Origin: Sthenelais limicola
Taxonomy: Eukaryota > Annelida > Polychaeta > Phyllodocida > Sigalionidae
Direction: 5' to 3'
Length of the DNA: 64,000 bases
Assembly (NCBI GenBank): GCA_942159475.1
Contig: OW804096.1
Coordinates: 131,554,941-131,618,940, forward strand
The position numbers were made by a program, and so were the translations under genes. How positions within the stretch are numbered: position 1 is the stretch's first letter; every line of letters starts with the position of its first letter. The notes below the pieces were generated by a model, which was given only the letters and a program-made list of their open reading frames with translations, was not told the DNA's origin and did not search any database. Positions 13,501-24,552 of the stretch are shown here, in pieces.

Positions 13501-16490
13501 ATAAACACAGCAGCCATGGAGGTGCCTGTGTGGTAATTGTGAGAGACACTGAGCTCGTCAAAGCTGATGGCAGAGTGTTGTTCCATTCTGTGGAACAAGA
13601 CCCAGGGAAAACGTAGAATGACAGCTTCATTAAATGCCAGGGCTTCCTTTTGTTACGGGTGGTATATACACCAAAACGAAATTAGACCAGTACCACCAAC
13701 GCTATAGGCCATGGTTTGGATGCTGTGTCCATTTATAGGATGATGTTTCGTACCTTCTTGCATGACTAGATTAAATACATTTCCATCCGTGCCCCTTGTA
13801 TCTTTGGTTAAGAGGTCTAACACAAATTATGCTCCGGCCTTGCCTTGGAAGATTTAGTATGAGGGGATACAGATCTATTGTAGTTTTTTTATAGACCTAT
13901 ACACGCTAGAACTAACTTTGCTTGCAAGGGTAAAATGTATCTTCATCACAGATGACATAATTTACTCAATTAATTCCTAGTCGATAAACATCAGTAAGTT
14001 TAGATATTTTGTAATCACCAGCAGTGGAGATATTTCCGAAGCATTTGGCAACTAAAATAGGGCTGTTATGGATGCTCGATTTTCTTCTCAATTGTTTCAG
14101 GATATAATTATATAATATTTGCAACATTTTATGGTATAAGAATATGTAAACAGATACATAATACAGAAAGCTATAATCAAAGCGTCCATGCTAGTAGAAA
14201 ATACTAATGATTTAAACCCCCGCGCACCACCAACCACTCTGGCCCAACCATTATTTTATTGGATCATCAAAGTTTTAATCTGACATGCTTGTACATTCCT
14301 ATCCCCATATGGCTATATTTGTATTTCTACTATCAATGAATCAGTGTAATATTAGAATTTACATTTCCGAGTTCCGAGATGAAAAAGAGATTATTTTCGT
14401 CAGTGGACGTCATTGTATTCATGGTGTAGGTTTCCGCTCAGAACATATCATATATGCAGTCCCACTGGAAATCTCCAGATGGCAGCATTGTAAGCCAAAA
14501 GGATTTCTTCAGTACTGCCACATTTTCCTAGCTTCGAGCTTCACGAATCCACAGATCTTTGACACATTTATCTAGAATATCTATACATACATGTACATAT
14601 GCGAAATACCTCTATTTGTTGTTGTTGTTGATACTTTTATTTATCATGTGATACAGTCGGTGGGTCAATCTCCCTTCATAGGGAGGATCTCAAGCCCTAT
14701 ACCGGTGTGTGACTATTGGATTCACTTGTAAGGGTAACAATACACCCATGCGTCGACGACACACTCTATTGAAGCGATATGGTGAGACACTGACAGACAC
14801 GCCCACAATAAGAATGACACCCGAACAGACAGACTGATGGATAAAATGATAAATGGCTGGCTGACTCTATAAAGAGATTAAAATGGGATAGTAAGGAGTA
14901 GATTCATAGATGGACGATTAATGGATGGACATAGGATAGATAGATGATGGATGAATTATATTGACGATAACATGAAGTGCATGATCCATTAGATGTACCT
15001 AAATACAGATGTAATAAAAACGTTTTTCAATTCAATACATCGATGGATGATATACCATGAACAGATAGATGTATGATAAGGTCGTTCCCAGGCTACCAAT
15101 GTGTAAATTCCTTTCTCTTCGGTTAACTTCGGTCATGCAGTTTCATGAACAATCTCGGCAGAAACGTACCTTCATTGATTTAATAGTTTACTTATAGCTC
15201 TCCACGCTCTTCAACTCCTGCAGGAGAGGCCATACACTTAACATATATAGTTTTGCTTAATCTAACTATGTATTTAGCTTCTTGAATAAAGCAGATATCA
15301 TATATTAAATATTTAAGAATGAAATGGGCGTGCAAATACAAGATTCAGACACTTGTTTTGATACGTATTACAAATATATAATACTGTTTTATTTACTGCC
15401 AATATCTTCAGTTTAGATGTCCTGATAGAAAATGTGAGAATTACTTTTATTGACATGCTGAACTGCATGATTAATAGATGGGCATTTCCAATGTTTTCTT
15501 GTGATGCATTTGCACTGTGGAAAATATTGATGGGTAGGTCTGGGAATACACCTTGCTGTGACCACATAGACCATACTGTGACCGCATATCTCATCGCCAG
15601 AACCCCGCACAATCCTCGATATCATTCTAAATTTGATTAGTTTAATTCAACTTGATTGATATGCATGTACTTCATACATGTACATAAAGAGATCTTTTAA
15701 AGGATCGAAACAAAATTGATTGACCCAAACAAAAATGACAAGGTTTAAGTTGTAGGTTTGTTTATTGGGAATTCGACGTTTCGGGCGTCATTTGCCCTCT
15801 AGTCAATTTTTTATTGAGTCTATTTTAAAAAGCTATGACAAAAGTGGTAAAATTTGGTTAAATTGCTAAAAGCAATGCACACTTGAGATTTCAATGTAAA
15901 ATACATCCCGATGAGCAGCAGATAATCTGTATTCAGACAAGGTATGGTCATACCACCACTCAAATGGGCATACCTTATCACATAATCAGAATTACAGTTA
16001 TACTGCGAGAATCACATACTAAGAGTCATGACGTGATAGATACCAGGATGCGAAAACATGTACGGCAGTTGTCTAAACGTCGGCTTTTTTTACAACAGGA
16101 CGCGTGCCAAATGTGGTCGCGAAGTAAAAGTAATAAAAAATATATCTGTAAAAGCAGCAATGTTTGTTCTGGAATATTATATTTTATAAGGGAGTCAGAG
16201 AGCAGTAGGCTACTCGCTAACATATCATGGCAAGAGATTCTATGGAAAGGCATCCTCCCCGAGCGAAATATCCGCTACGTCACACATGGCATCATGTTTG
16301 TGTATAAAGCAAAATACTGTAATATCACATCTCATAATGAATTTTCCTTTGTTAAGTACAATATATACACCAACCTTATGGCAATATTAATTATTCTAAT
16401 ATTTATGAAGTCTCTTCTTATCACAATGTTAAGGTTTAGCTAGTTGAGCTTCTGTTTTACGTGTCTAAAGATGTATAATACAATGTACAT
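13501..16490. other. Intergenic, no gene recognised
   Basis: Contains a degenerate GATA/GATG tract and a 186-codon open frame at 15883-16443 that begins with TTG and lacks recognisable motifs; I do not call it a gene. Confidence 0.5.
14829..15085 (+). repeat. Degenerate GATA/GATG tetranucleotide tract
   Basis: Recurrent GATGGAT, GATAGAT and related tetramers are scattered through unique sequence; an old diverged microsatellite. Confidence 0.65.
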
Positions 16491-16726
16491 GGGTCAGATT
16501 TTCAGAAAATGTACAATTGGCAGCTCTATACACATTTAGTAAATTCTGCTAAATTAGACTGAAAAATGGTCAATACTAGGTATATCTGAGTATATTGGTA
16601 TCACATTGAATAAAAGTATCAGTTCTGTTATGTTAAACAGCATTTTGAAGCACATTTTTCTCTTAAATGTGGGTTATTTGAGAGGATTGTTGAAGGCGAA
16701 TTGTACATTTTCTGAAAATCTGACCC
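16491..16726 (+). mobile_element. 236-bp inverted-repeat element (MITE), copy 2
   Basis: Same termini as copy 1 (GGGTCAGATTTTCAGAAAAT at the left, complement at the right), flanked on both sides by ACAT, a 4-bp direct repeat read as target duplication. The interior is non-coding and aligns along its length with the copy at 46750. Confidence 0.93.
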
Positions 16727-17389
16727 ACATAATAATGATATACTCGTTTGATTATCTATAGAAGCGAAACAATAATCTTGGAATTAGACTGTTCCTTCTT
16801 GCGTCTCGCTCCGGTTTGCAAACACACAATTTTTAAATGCACAGTAGGCAGTGTTCACATGTTTCGATCAAAGCATATTTTTTCAATGTATTCCTTTTGA
16901 TCGTATATATTATGATACTATTATATATGGCCTCTCATATCATTGTTATATAATTGGTTGTTGCTCGAGGGAACAGCCATCCGCCCCATATTCATTAATC
17001 CCCTTCTCGAGATCTCTCAAATGGCCAAGCCAACCCACCCTCGCACCTACTCAGAAAAAACTGTAAAGCGAGAGAAGCCCATCCCCAATTTAATGTCATG
17101 AAAAAGATGGGATACTTTAGATAGTTTAAAAATAAAAGAAATTAACTTATTTTGTGATATGTCTGTTTATCTCGAAATAATAAGAATATGACATTGAAAC
17201 CTAAATATTGAAAAATATAGCAGACACCTGGGCATTATGTAATTATAACAAGGGCAACTTCTAGGGAAACAATCACTGTATTAGCTTTAAGTCCCAGTAT
17301 ATTATTTCCTGTATGGACATAGTTCAATCTATGTACACACATAAGAAATAATAATAATATTGAAAGAAATAGCAAACAGAGTGGAACTC
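16727..17389. other. 3' flank of the first TIR receptor gene
   Basis: No gene seen. This lies downstream of the minus-strand receptor and should hold its 3' UTR. No clear AATAAA on the minus strand was found close to the stop; an ATTAAA on the minus strand lies near 17085. Confidence 0.5.
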
Positions 17390-19069
17390 TCAGGCGACGA
17401 CGACCTGTGGGTTGTTCCCGAGTAAGGCCCTACTTAATTTAGGCAATAAATGGGTTTCATGAAGCCATAAATAAAGGCGAACTCTCATATAAGTCTGGAG
17501 TTCCTGAGGCACTTTAGTAAGACAACTGGTATCATTAGGCTTCTCAGCAAGAATTATTATGAGTCTGAAATTTTCCTCTTGTCTGCGCCTGCGTTCCGAT
17601 TCACCGAATTCATAGGTACACCACTCGCTGTCGATATAATTCTGTGTAAGGAAAATAAGAACAGCGTCACTTTGCCAGACACCTTCCGCAACGCACTCTG
17701 TAACTTTCCTACCTGGTATGAAATCCTCATGATATGTTATAATTTTGCAATCGGGGAGATACTGCGCGGCCGATTTTTTAAACTTTATTGCCATGTCTAT
17801 ATCTTTTTCGCTGAATGTGAGGAAGACCGATTTAATTGGGCCTCTGGACGGGCAGCAAGGGCAGTAGTATTTGGCAAGGAGTCTTACCTCACGACGGTAA
17901 TACACCATTGCCGATGTGAATAGCATCACCATGAGAAATGTCAAAATAGGTATGATAATGACTAAATTTTCTCTAAGAATGTTACCATCTGTTATGGTAG
18001 AATTGTCACATTTTGATTGGGGAATAGCCCAATCTCCAGAAGGGAGACATGTTGAAATCACCGGATCACCACCTTGATTGGAAAGTCCATCTGCACATTC
18101 ATAGTGTATAGTATCATTCAGCTTTGATGTGTTTGAAACAACACTCTGCTGCCTTATGACCAAATTGTCAAATGTTGGTGGTTTTCCACAGAGCACCGGC
18201 TTGTATTCGCACGTTGCCCCTTCTATATTCCTATCTGGATATTTCTCACAGTCTTCAGGCTCGATGAATTCAGAAATTTCTTTCTTTGCTGAACATCCTT
18301 GAACCAAATCATAGCACATTTGTTTGCAGGGTACTGTATAAACCCCACGAGTTGTCAATCCAATTTCCAATGTCTGTTCGCCATTGTCATCACAAAGTGG
18401 GAACTGCGAAAGACAAAGAAATCTTCGGAGGTGCTGATAGCATGTAGAACCGGGTTGAATTGATGGCAATAAGTCGACGCTTCTGGCCGAAACCAGTGCC
18501 TCACCTTGAGACTTTATTCCATATAGATTAGGGAGAGCGACATAGCTTCCTTTAAGATCACACTGTTCATGGTCAAAATGTTTGCATTCTGGCGTCACTT
18601 CTGTGTTTATCCTAAAGTTGTATTCCACATTCAATGGCACTTTTGCTGCACAGTCAAAAGCAATTTGAACAAACCAATATCTTTTTTCCGGCAGATATAA
18701 TGTTCTCGAAGACTGATACTTTTTACCGCCATCTTCAGTGATAAAGGTTGTCTTCTCTTCTGTAGGACGAGGGAAGTAATACAAATCGAAGGATATGATT
18801 TCTTCAGAGTGGAAACAAGTTCGTCCTATTAACCTTCCTTCAGTGGGGTTTGTCCGTCCTAAGAAGTGTAACTGAGGAACACATCGATCATCACAATTCT
18901 TGAAAAACACATTAAATTCGACGTGCATGCCTTCACTGGGTTCCTCTTCGATTAGTGGTATTATTGTAGTGAACTCTTGTGTATCTATTGAGCCGTTTTT
19001 AACATGTAAACTCCCTTTCACAAGAACAGAAGAAATAAATTGCACCACGATGATCCAAGCGAGTAACAT
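17390..19069 (-). CDS. Frizzled-CRD / sushi / TIR transmembrane receptor A
   Basis: A single-exon receptor of 559 residues. A signal peptide (MLLAWIIVVQFISS) leads into a domain of about 125 residues that I do not recognise. A Frizzled-type cysteine-rich domain follows with ten cysteines (162, 170, 210, 219, 226, 248, 252, 259, 274, 287) and the typical FLC and PCxxxC pieces. Next are one sushi domain (Cys 294, 325, 341, 354, Trp 347), a transmembrane helix at about 369-390, a basic stretch, three juxtamembrane cysteines (403, 405, 406) and a TIR domain (413-548) with SVFLTFSEKD, EDFIPGR, SEWCTYEF and LYLW. TIR domains recruit TIR adaptors or, in some families, cleave NAD. The ligand is unknown; Frizzled domains often bind lipidated Wnt-type ligands. 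Start choice: the ATG at 19114 lies inside a polypyrimidine/AG acceptor (minus-strand TGTTTTTCAG), so the ATG at 19069 is preferred. Related to the receptor at 27356. Confidence 0.93.
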   Translation of the reverse strand: MLLAWIIVVQFISSVLVKGSLHVKNGSIDTQEFTTIIPLIEEEPSEGMHVEFNVFFKNCDDRCVPQLHFLGRTNPTEGRLIGRTCFHSEEIISFDLYYFPRPTEEKTTFITEDGGKKYQSSRTLYLPEKRYWFVQIAFDCAAKVPLNVEYNFRINTEVTPECKHFDHEQCDLKGSYVALPNLYGIKSQGEALVSARSVDLLPSIQPGSTCYQHLRRFLCLSQFPLCDDNGEQTLEIGLTTRGVYTVPCKQMCYDLVQGCSAKKEISEFIEPEDCEKYPDRNIEGATCEYKPVLCGKPPTFDNLVIRQQSVVSNTSKLNDTIHYECADGLSNQGGDPVISTCLPSGDWAIPQSKCDNSTITDGNILRENLVIIIPILTFLMVMLFTSAMVYYRREVRLLAKYYCPCCPSRGPIKSVFLTFSEKDIDMAIKFKKSAAQYLPDCKIITYHEDFIPGRKVTECVAEGVWQSDAVLIFLTQNYIDSEWCTYEFGESERRRRQEENFRLIIILAEKPNDTSCLTKVPQELQTYMRVRLYLWLHETHLLPKLSRALLGNNPQVVVA

Positions 19070-19101
19070 TTTATGGTATCCAAGTTGTATCAGCAAACGA
19101 A

Positions 19102-19113
19102 CTGAAAAACACA
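19102..19113 (-). other. Probable 3' splice site of a 5' UTR intron (receptor A)
   Basis: On the minus strand TGTGTTTTTCAG precedes TTCGTTTGCTGA, a strong acceptor that would cut out the upstream ATG at 19114 and leave a short 5' UTR before the ATG at 19069. An in-frame stop at 19139-19141 closes the frame upstream. The donor was not located. Confidence 0.65.
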
Positions 19114-19114
19114 T

Positions 19115-20936
19115 GAATACATAGCGATGAATCTTTTTTCAATACAGCTAAAATCTTGTTTGGATTTAGTGGGTTAACCGGTCTATTTGCATGACAGACA
19201 AGTTCATGACAATAGGAGTGGCCATAGATATGTGCGCTAAGTTAGGGACTAAATTTAGATTATGATAATTGGAATAGTTGTTAAGATAAACATAAATATA
19301 GGCTACATATCACATAAAAGCTCCACAATTCTGGGTTATCTGCGTCTGAAACTGTCACAATTTCATGACAAATTTCCCAAGATTTATTTTTATGGTAACC
19401 ACATCTGAAATGTCATGAAAATCCTGACTTTCCACAGTTTCCATGGCAATTTCTTTAAGCTAAATGGTTATGTAGTGCTGCGGGCCTTGTTAAGCATGGG
19501 AAAAAATAAATTTAAGTTTTTAGGGAAAAGCTGGAGTCGTGTGTGTAATAATATTATTATTGTCAATCTATATGACTGACAAAACCTTGAATTTACCTGA
19601 TTATCTGATTATTTTTTATTTTATATGATTCTTTATTTAGGATCAATATATTGGGGAGGGGAGGGGGGGGGGTCCATTTGTTTAATTAATGTTCACCTTT
19701 TGCCCCAAATTGATATATTCTGGCCTGCTGCTCTTTTATTTATTAATTGAATAGTGGGAACGTTCCTTTGTCACCATTGTAACTTAAGCGATCCATTTGA
19801 AGGAAAATATTCCATAAAATGTTCAAAGTTCATATTCAACGCTATAGAATCATATTAACCTGAAAATTGGACAAATTTATATACGGTACCCGGTGTCTAC
19901 CTGTAGTGTTGGGAAGAAAGCAACCTTCTTTCAATGATCTAAAGAAAAAAGGGGCAATGAAACGACGGATCTATAGAGTAGGCCACTAGAGTGGGTCGCT
20001 ATTAGTCATGATTTACCCAAATGAAGCCGCCTATATATGCCAGTGAGCCTTACATAAAACGATCCTTTTTATCAACAAGGTGCAAAATGACAATAGATAT
20101 CAAATCGTTCTTTCCAATTTACAGCGAATGCCATGACGGAAGATGGGTACGTTGCAAAGCATTTACACATTTATATGAAACCGTGGAACTAATAATATAT
20201 AACGTGGGAAAGAGACTATAACGATCTTTTGGCATTACGCCGGAGATCCAATTGTACCATAAAATTACATATATTTTTATCATGTACATACTATTAATTA
20301 CGCCATGCACTTACCTTTCCTAATGTCATATAAATAAAGAATAGTTTGGTCCGGTTTCTCGTGCCTTCAGAGACTCTATAGCTGGTTCAGCTTCGTCACA
20401 TGTCGATCTTAGAATCCAACACAAGTGACCCAGATTTCTTCCAAACTACGTACATTTGCTCCATTGCCTATATATATACCATCGTCACCTGTCTCTCTAT
20501 GCTGAGCATGCCCCTGAGTCCGGCTATGAGTTTGCAGAAGGGTACACAGGGATTCCAAGAGATCAAACCATAAGAATTTGGCAATTTCCAAAGATTAATT
20601 CCAAATCGCTCTCCTACCAGCGTCTCAACTTGATATTATACATATTACTTCCTGTTCTTTCCTTCAACACAGACGTACCTAGCTATACATATGCACAGGC
20701 ATGCCCCCAAGGCAACTTGGGATTTCCCCAATTTAAGTGGTGGCCCTGGGCTGCCTGCTATAAGTGTTTTCACGCGGGCGTAACGATTGCAGTGAGCGAG
20801 CGTAGGAAACGAACGAAATCGCGTGGCTCAAGTGACAGTGTCATAACTAGGTAATTTTTTATTTATTAAACTTTTTCAGTTATAAATGGCGAAAGAAATA
20901 GAAATTTTGAAGGAAATTAATGGCGAGTGTAGCGGC
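19115..20936. other. Upstream flank of receptor A, no gene recognised
   Basis: Should hold the 5' UTR intron and promoter of the minus-strand receptor, though no core promoter motif stands out. Small open frames near 20021 and 20456 show no family motif. A G-rich run lies near 19655-19672. Confidence 0.45.
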
Positions 20937-20939
20937 TAA

Positions 20940-22257
20940 TGCACTTGTCAATTGCAACCCCCCACCCCCGGGGATGTGGGGGAATGTCCTTGGCCTTTTG
21001 GGAAATTTGATGAAATCCCCGACCCCCCAGGGCAAGAAATTTCTGTAAATCCCCGACCCCCCTGGGGCACATTGTTTCAGAAGACATTTTCTTTTAGACA
21101 AACTGTTATTGCAAAAAATATAAGGGCCATTCTAAGAAAAGTTTTGCAAATGGTTTTTTGGTTGACATAGCTCTGTAGAGCTGGAGAAAATATATTTTTC
21201 AATTTTCATTAATCAGATGTGAAATCTAAACATCATGACATACAGTTTTGTACATCTCAAAGGGTTGGCTCAATGTTTTCAATACTTGTATAATTTTATT
21301 GAATCATGTGTACTAGCCTGTTGATAGACCATTATAATTATAAATGCAACATGTTGGAGGGGCGCAGTGGGCTTCCATTCAGAAGAGGACCTAGACACAC
21401 TCCATTGATGAAAAAGAAAAAAAAGAATTCCACAAAAATTCAATTTGTTTAGTGGGGGTGGGGGTGGGGCAGGGCAGAGGGTAGGGAGCAGTAGGCTTCT
21501 TATCATCAAAAGATAGCCTAGATAGACTCCATTGATGAAAAAAACAAATTTCTGAATATTTTTTAGGGGGGGGGGCAGGCATATATCTACAGGAGACTTG
21601 TGACATAAACCCCCCTCCATTGCCCCTAACCCTAACCCCTCACCCCCGCAACATGAGCCCTCCCCACCCCTAACCCTGGAGACCCCATACCCTAACCCCT
21701 ACCCTAACCCTACCTCCAATACTAAAGGATCTGGACCTTTCTAGTATAGGCCACCATGGAATTAGAGTACCCAATAACGTTCAGCAAGGCAATTTGAGAC
21801 TTGACACTGTTGAAACACTATATAGGGGTGTTGGCAGCACAGATAGTTCAGACATGACAGTCAGGGAAAGTGGGGTACCCCATGTGAATAAGAGTCCCCC
21901 ATCATGTTCAGCATGTTGGGTTGAGGCCTGACACTGTTGAAACGCTATATATAGGGGGTGCTAAATCCCTGTCAGGTTCAAAGGTGACACTCTTTGTGTA
22001 TATAATTGAGGAGGTTTGTTACTTTAGATCTTAGCCTAGAGATGCCCATGCACACTGAAAACCACCAAAACTCTTTAAGGAAACAAGGTATAGAGTGGGC
22101 ACTGGCGGACATTACCCCACCCCTTTAGTTGATATTGCTGTAAACTAAGGGAAATCTCTACCTGGGTGGGGGAATGTTTTCTCAGACATTCCCCTACCAT
22201 TACCCCACTTCCCCGGGGGTGGGGGGTGGGGGGTGGGGGTTGCAATTGACAAGTGCA
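20940..22257. mobile_element. 1.3-kb TIR element with TAA target duplication (PIF/Harbinger-like ends)
   Basis: Both ends read inward TGCACTTGTCAATTGCAACC followed by C-rich sequence and CCCCGGGGA. TAA flanks both ends (20937-20939 and 22258-22260). A 3-bp TWA duplication is typical of PIF/Harbinger elements. The interior is non-coding and highly structured: internal pairs of diverged repeats (around ACTCCATTGATGAAAAA at 21400 and 21527, and around CACTGTTGAAAC at 21803 and 21932), G-rich runs, and telomere-like CCCTAA units. No transposase or DDE motif was seen, so it is non-autonomous. Confidence 0.8.
21623..21714 (+). repeat. Interstitial telomere-like CCCTAA array, degenerate
   Basis: CCCTAACCCTAACCCCT, CCCCTAACCCTGG and CCCTAACCCCTACCCTAACC occur within about 90 bp, inside the TIR element. 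This is the animal telomere repeat TTAGGG on the minus strand, interrupted by C-rich spacers. Confidence 0.8.
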
Positions 22258-22387
22258 TAACACACAGGCCTATATTACCCAATGTATAGCTATGTATATT
22301 TATTATACACGCATTGCTCTGAAAACAATGTATCTAGAGTGATTTATCATTTACGCATAGTGCATATTTCACAAGTGATTCACGTTT

Positions 22388-22573
22388 GGTTGTCATGGCA
22401 ACCAATCTGGTTTTCTTTACTAAGATTACCAGTAAAATTAAAATTTATGATTCGATTTTTTTCGTGATTGAAAGCATGTATAATAAATCTGTTAACTAAC
22501 TCGTTGGTTTCAGTCACTTAGAATATTGCACTTGTGCAATATTCACGCTCCTTCAACCAACTCGTTAGTTAAC
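22388..22573 (+). repeat. Dispersed repeat with inverted-repeat tail, copy 1
   Basis: GGTTGTCATGGCAACCAATC begins a stretch of about 115 bp closely similar to 41894-42018. It runs into a hairpin: left arm GTTAACTAACTCGTTGGTT, right arm (reverse complement) GTTAACTAACGAGTTGGTT, enclosing a smaller palindrome GAATATTGCACTTGTGCAAT. Probably a decayed transposable element. Confidence 0.75.
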
Positions 22574-23140
22574 CTGTATATATAGGCCCCGGATATAGGC
22601 CCTATATATATATATATATATGCGATCATTGCGTGAAGCATCATATAATATGTGGTGGACTTATACTTTTCAAGTAGCATTAAATACGTTATTGTGTAGC
22701 CTATAAGCATACAGGGTCAGTACCCCCGGCCCCCCTCTTTTTAAAAATCAGTTTTGTCCCCAAAATAAGTCCAGGGCTCCCAACCTCACTAGCTCCGTAA
22801 GGCGTTAAGCTTGGTAATGGACTTTGTAAAATCAATCTTGCCAATCCCTTGTATTTCTAACCATAATTAACTCTCTCTCTGTCTGTAGAAGAGAGATAGA
22901 ATAAGATAGAAGAGAGACACCGACATCTCCCGGACGTCCACATCGTCGTCTTGACTCTCGCAGGGCACCACAACATTTACCACGTGCACCTCTTGCACGC
23001 CGCTACACCTCCTTTTTTTCTTGCTATAGGGCATTATAGCAAGGGGGATATCGAATGATGGACCTGCAACCGGTCGATCTAGATCCGCCTCGACAAACTT
23101 GTGGGTGAAATGAATGAACTCACAAATGGACCACCAATGT

Positions 23141-24552
23141 CAGGGGCGGATCCAGGTTTTTTCGAAGGTGGAGGGGGAGGAGGGGGTCTGATATAAGGAC
23201 ACATTGTGGTGACTCTGCGAGCGCCGAAGGCGCGAAGCCCCACAAAGGAGCTCTAGGGTCCGGGAAACCAGCTAGAACCAGCCAGCATAAATGAAGATAG
23301 AAATCATTGACGTATACCTCAGATCAGAATAATCTGGAAAGAATTCTGACATCAAGAGTGCCATCTTTGATAGTAATTGTTTTTATCATAGTTGGAATTG
23401 AGCCATGAAATTCATTTCGGGGTATTTCGAATTGAGAAATTGAATGGATTTAAATATTAGTATTATATGCCAATTTCCCTCAAAAGCACCTCCATGCAGG
23501 GTACAGTATAACTCCACACACCAAAGATGCCCATGCCCACTCGCCTTGATAGAGTATTTGAGATTCATCCCAAAGTAAGTGTCATGGCATTAATTGTAAT
23601 CAAATTCAAAATGTATTAATCATTGAGCTGGCATAGTTCTTGGAATGGTCGCTCCAGTAAATAAGGAGTAAAAAAGGAAAACATAGTATCAAATAAAGTC
23701 AAGCACCATATATACCACTCATTGTACTATAAGGATAGATACAGTGGTCAGTTCTCACGAAATGGGGTCACTTGGAGCTATTTTGGAGTCAAATTTTAGA
23801 TACATCTTTATTCTTTTAAATTTTCTGGCACTTCTGTGATAATTTTTTTATTTCTTCGACCATCAAATGTCAATTTAGTGTAAATAACCATTGTTATCAG
23901 TCAATTGATTAGTTCTCAAGAAAATTGTCCAATAAAAAAATTATAACACTGCAACCATCTTTCAGAGGGCGTTGGAACGCATGCAATGTTGGCACTTTAA
24001 TTCAGTCTAACGGAGTCATAAATTATCCCTGGACAAAATTCTGATAACCATTGTATAATTAAACCTTTATATAGATGTTTCAAGTGTTTAATTTTCGTTA
24101 AGTGTAAATAACCATTATTATCAGTTCAATTTTCGTTGACTAATTTATTCGTTTGTAAACACTGTACGTATTGCAAATCAAGGGCCACTGTACGTATTGC
24201 AAATTAAGGGCGTTGGTACACAACGTTAGGAATTCCCCAGCTGGGATTTCTTTTCACTCATTCAGGGGTTGGCTATAAATTGCTGTTGTTTGTAGTTCCC
24301 TTTTTAAGATTGTTATTCAAAGTCAAACTCTTGGGGAACAACATGGGCATAATAGTAATTACTAAATTATATTTCTCATACCTAGATGAGCTTATAAAAA
24401 GGGCGTTAGAACACAATGCACACAATTCAAAAAAAAATAATGGTTAATATTAGAAGCAAAAGATATTTCATGAACATATATTTTGGTTACATACCCAACG
24501 GTCTGGGTTTGAACCCCCCCCGAGCCCACCCCTGTCTCTGGATCCGCCACTG
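23141..24552. repeat. Two inverted CAGKGGCGGATCCAG ends, possibly one element
   Basis: CAGGGGCGGATCCAG at the left and CTGGATCCGCCACTG at the right face each other 1.4 kb apart, each next to a G-rich or C-rich run. Such ends are common on animal hAT-type and related small elements. No matching target duplication flanks the pair, so they may be the ends of two separate elements. Confidence 0.4.
24161..24212 (+). repeat. 26-bp tandem duplication
   Basis: Two adjacent units beginning ACTGTACGTATTGCAAAT and ending AAGGGC, with two differences. Confidence 0.9.

Noticed and set aside
15883..16443. 186-codon open frame, the longest outside the receptors and LINE
   Set aside because: It opens with TTG, the first ATG is well inside, no motif or splice signals are visible and the composition is that of the AT-rich flank. 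Probably chance.
20021..20221. Small frame with a sushi-like ECHDGRWVRC string
   Set aside because: Only one cysteine pair of a sushi domain, no splice sites, and no other receptor remnant around it; probably coincidence.
20456..20854. 132-codon frame upstream of the 1.3-kb element
   Set aside because: No motif, ends in GC-rich repeat-like sequence, and the flanks lack splice sites.
23470..23575. Minus-strand frame reading like a membrane segment (GEWAWASLVCGVILYP)
   Set aside because: No AG acceptor before it and only a weak donor; could not be linked to the exon at 26277.
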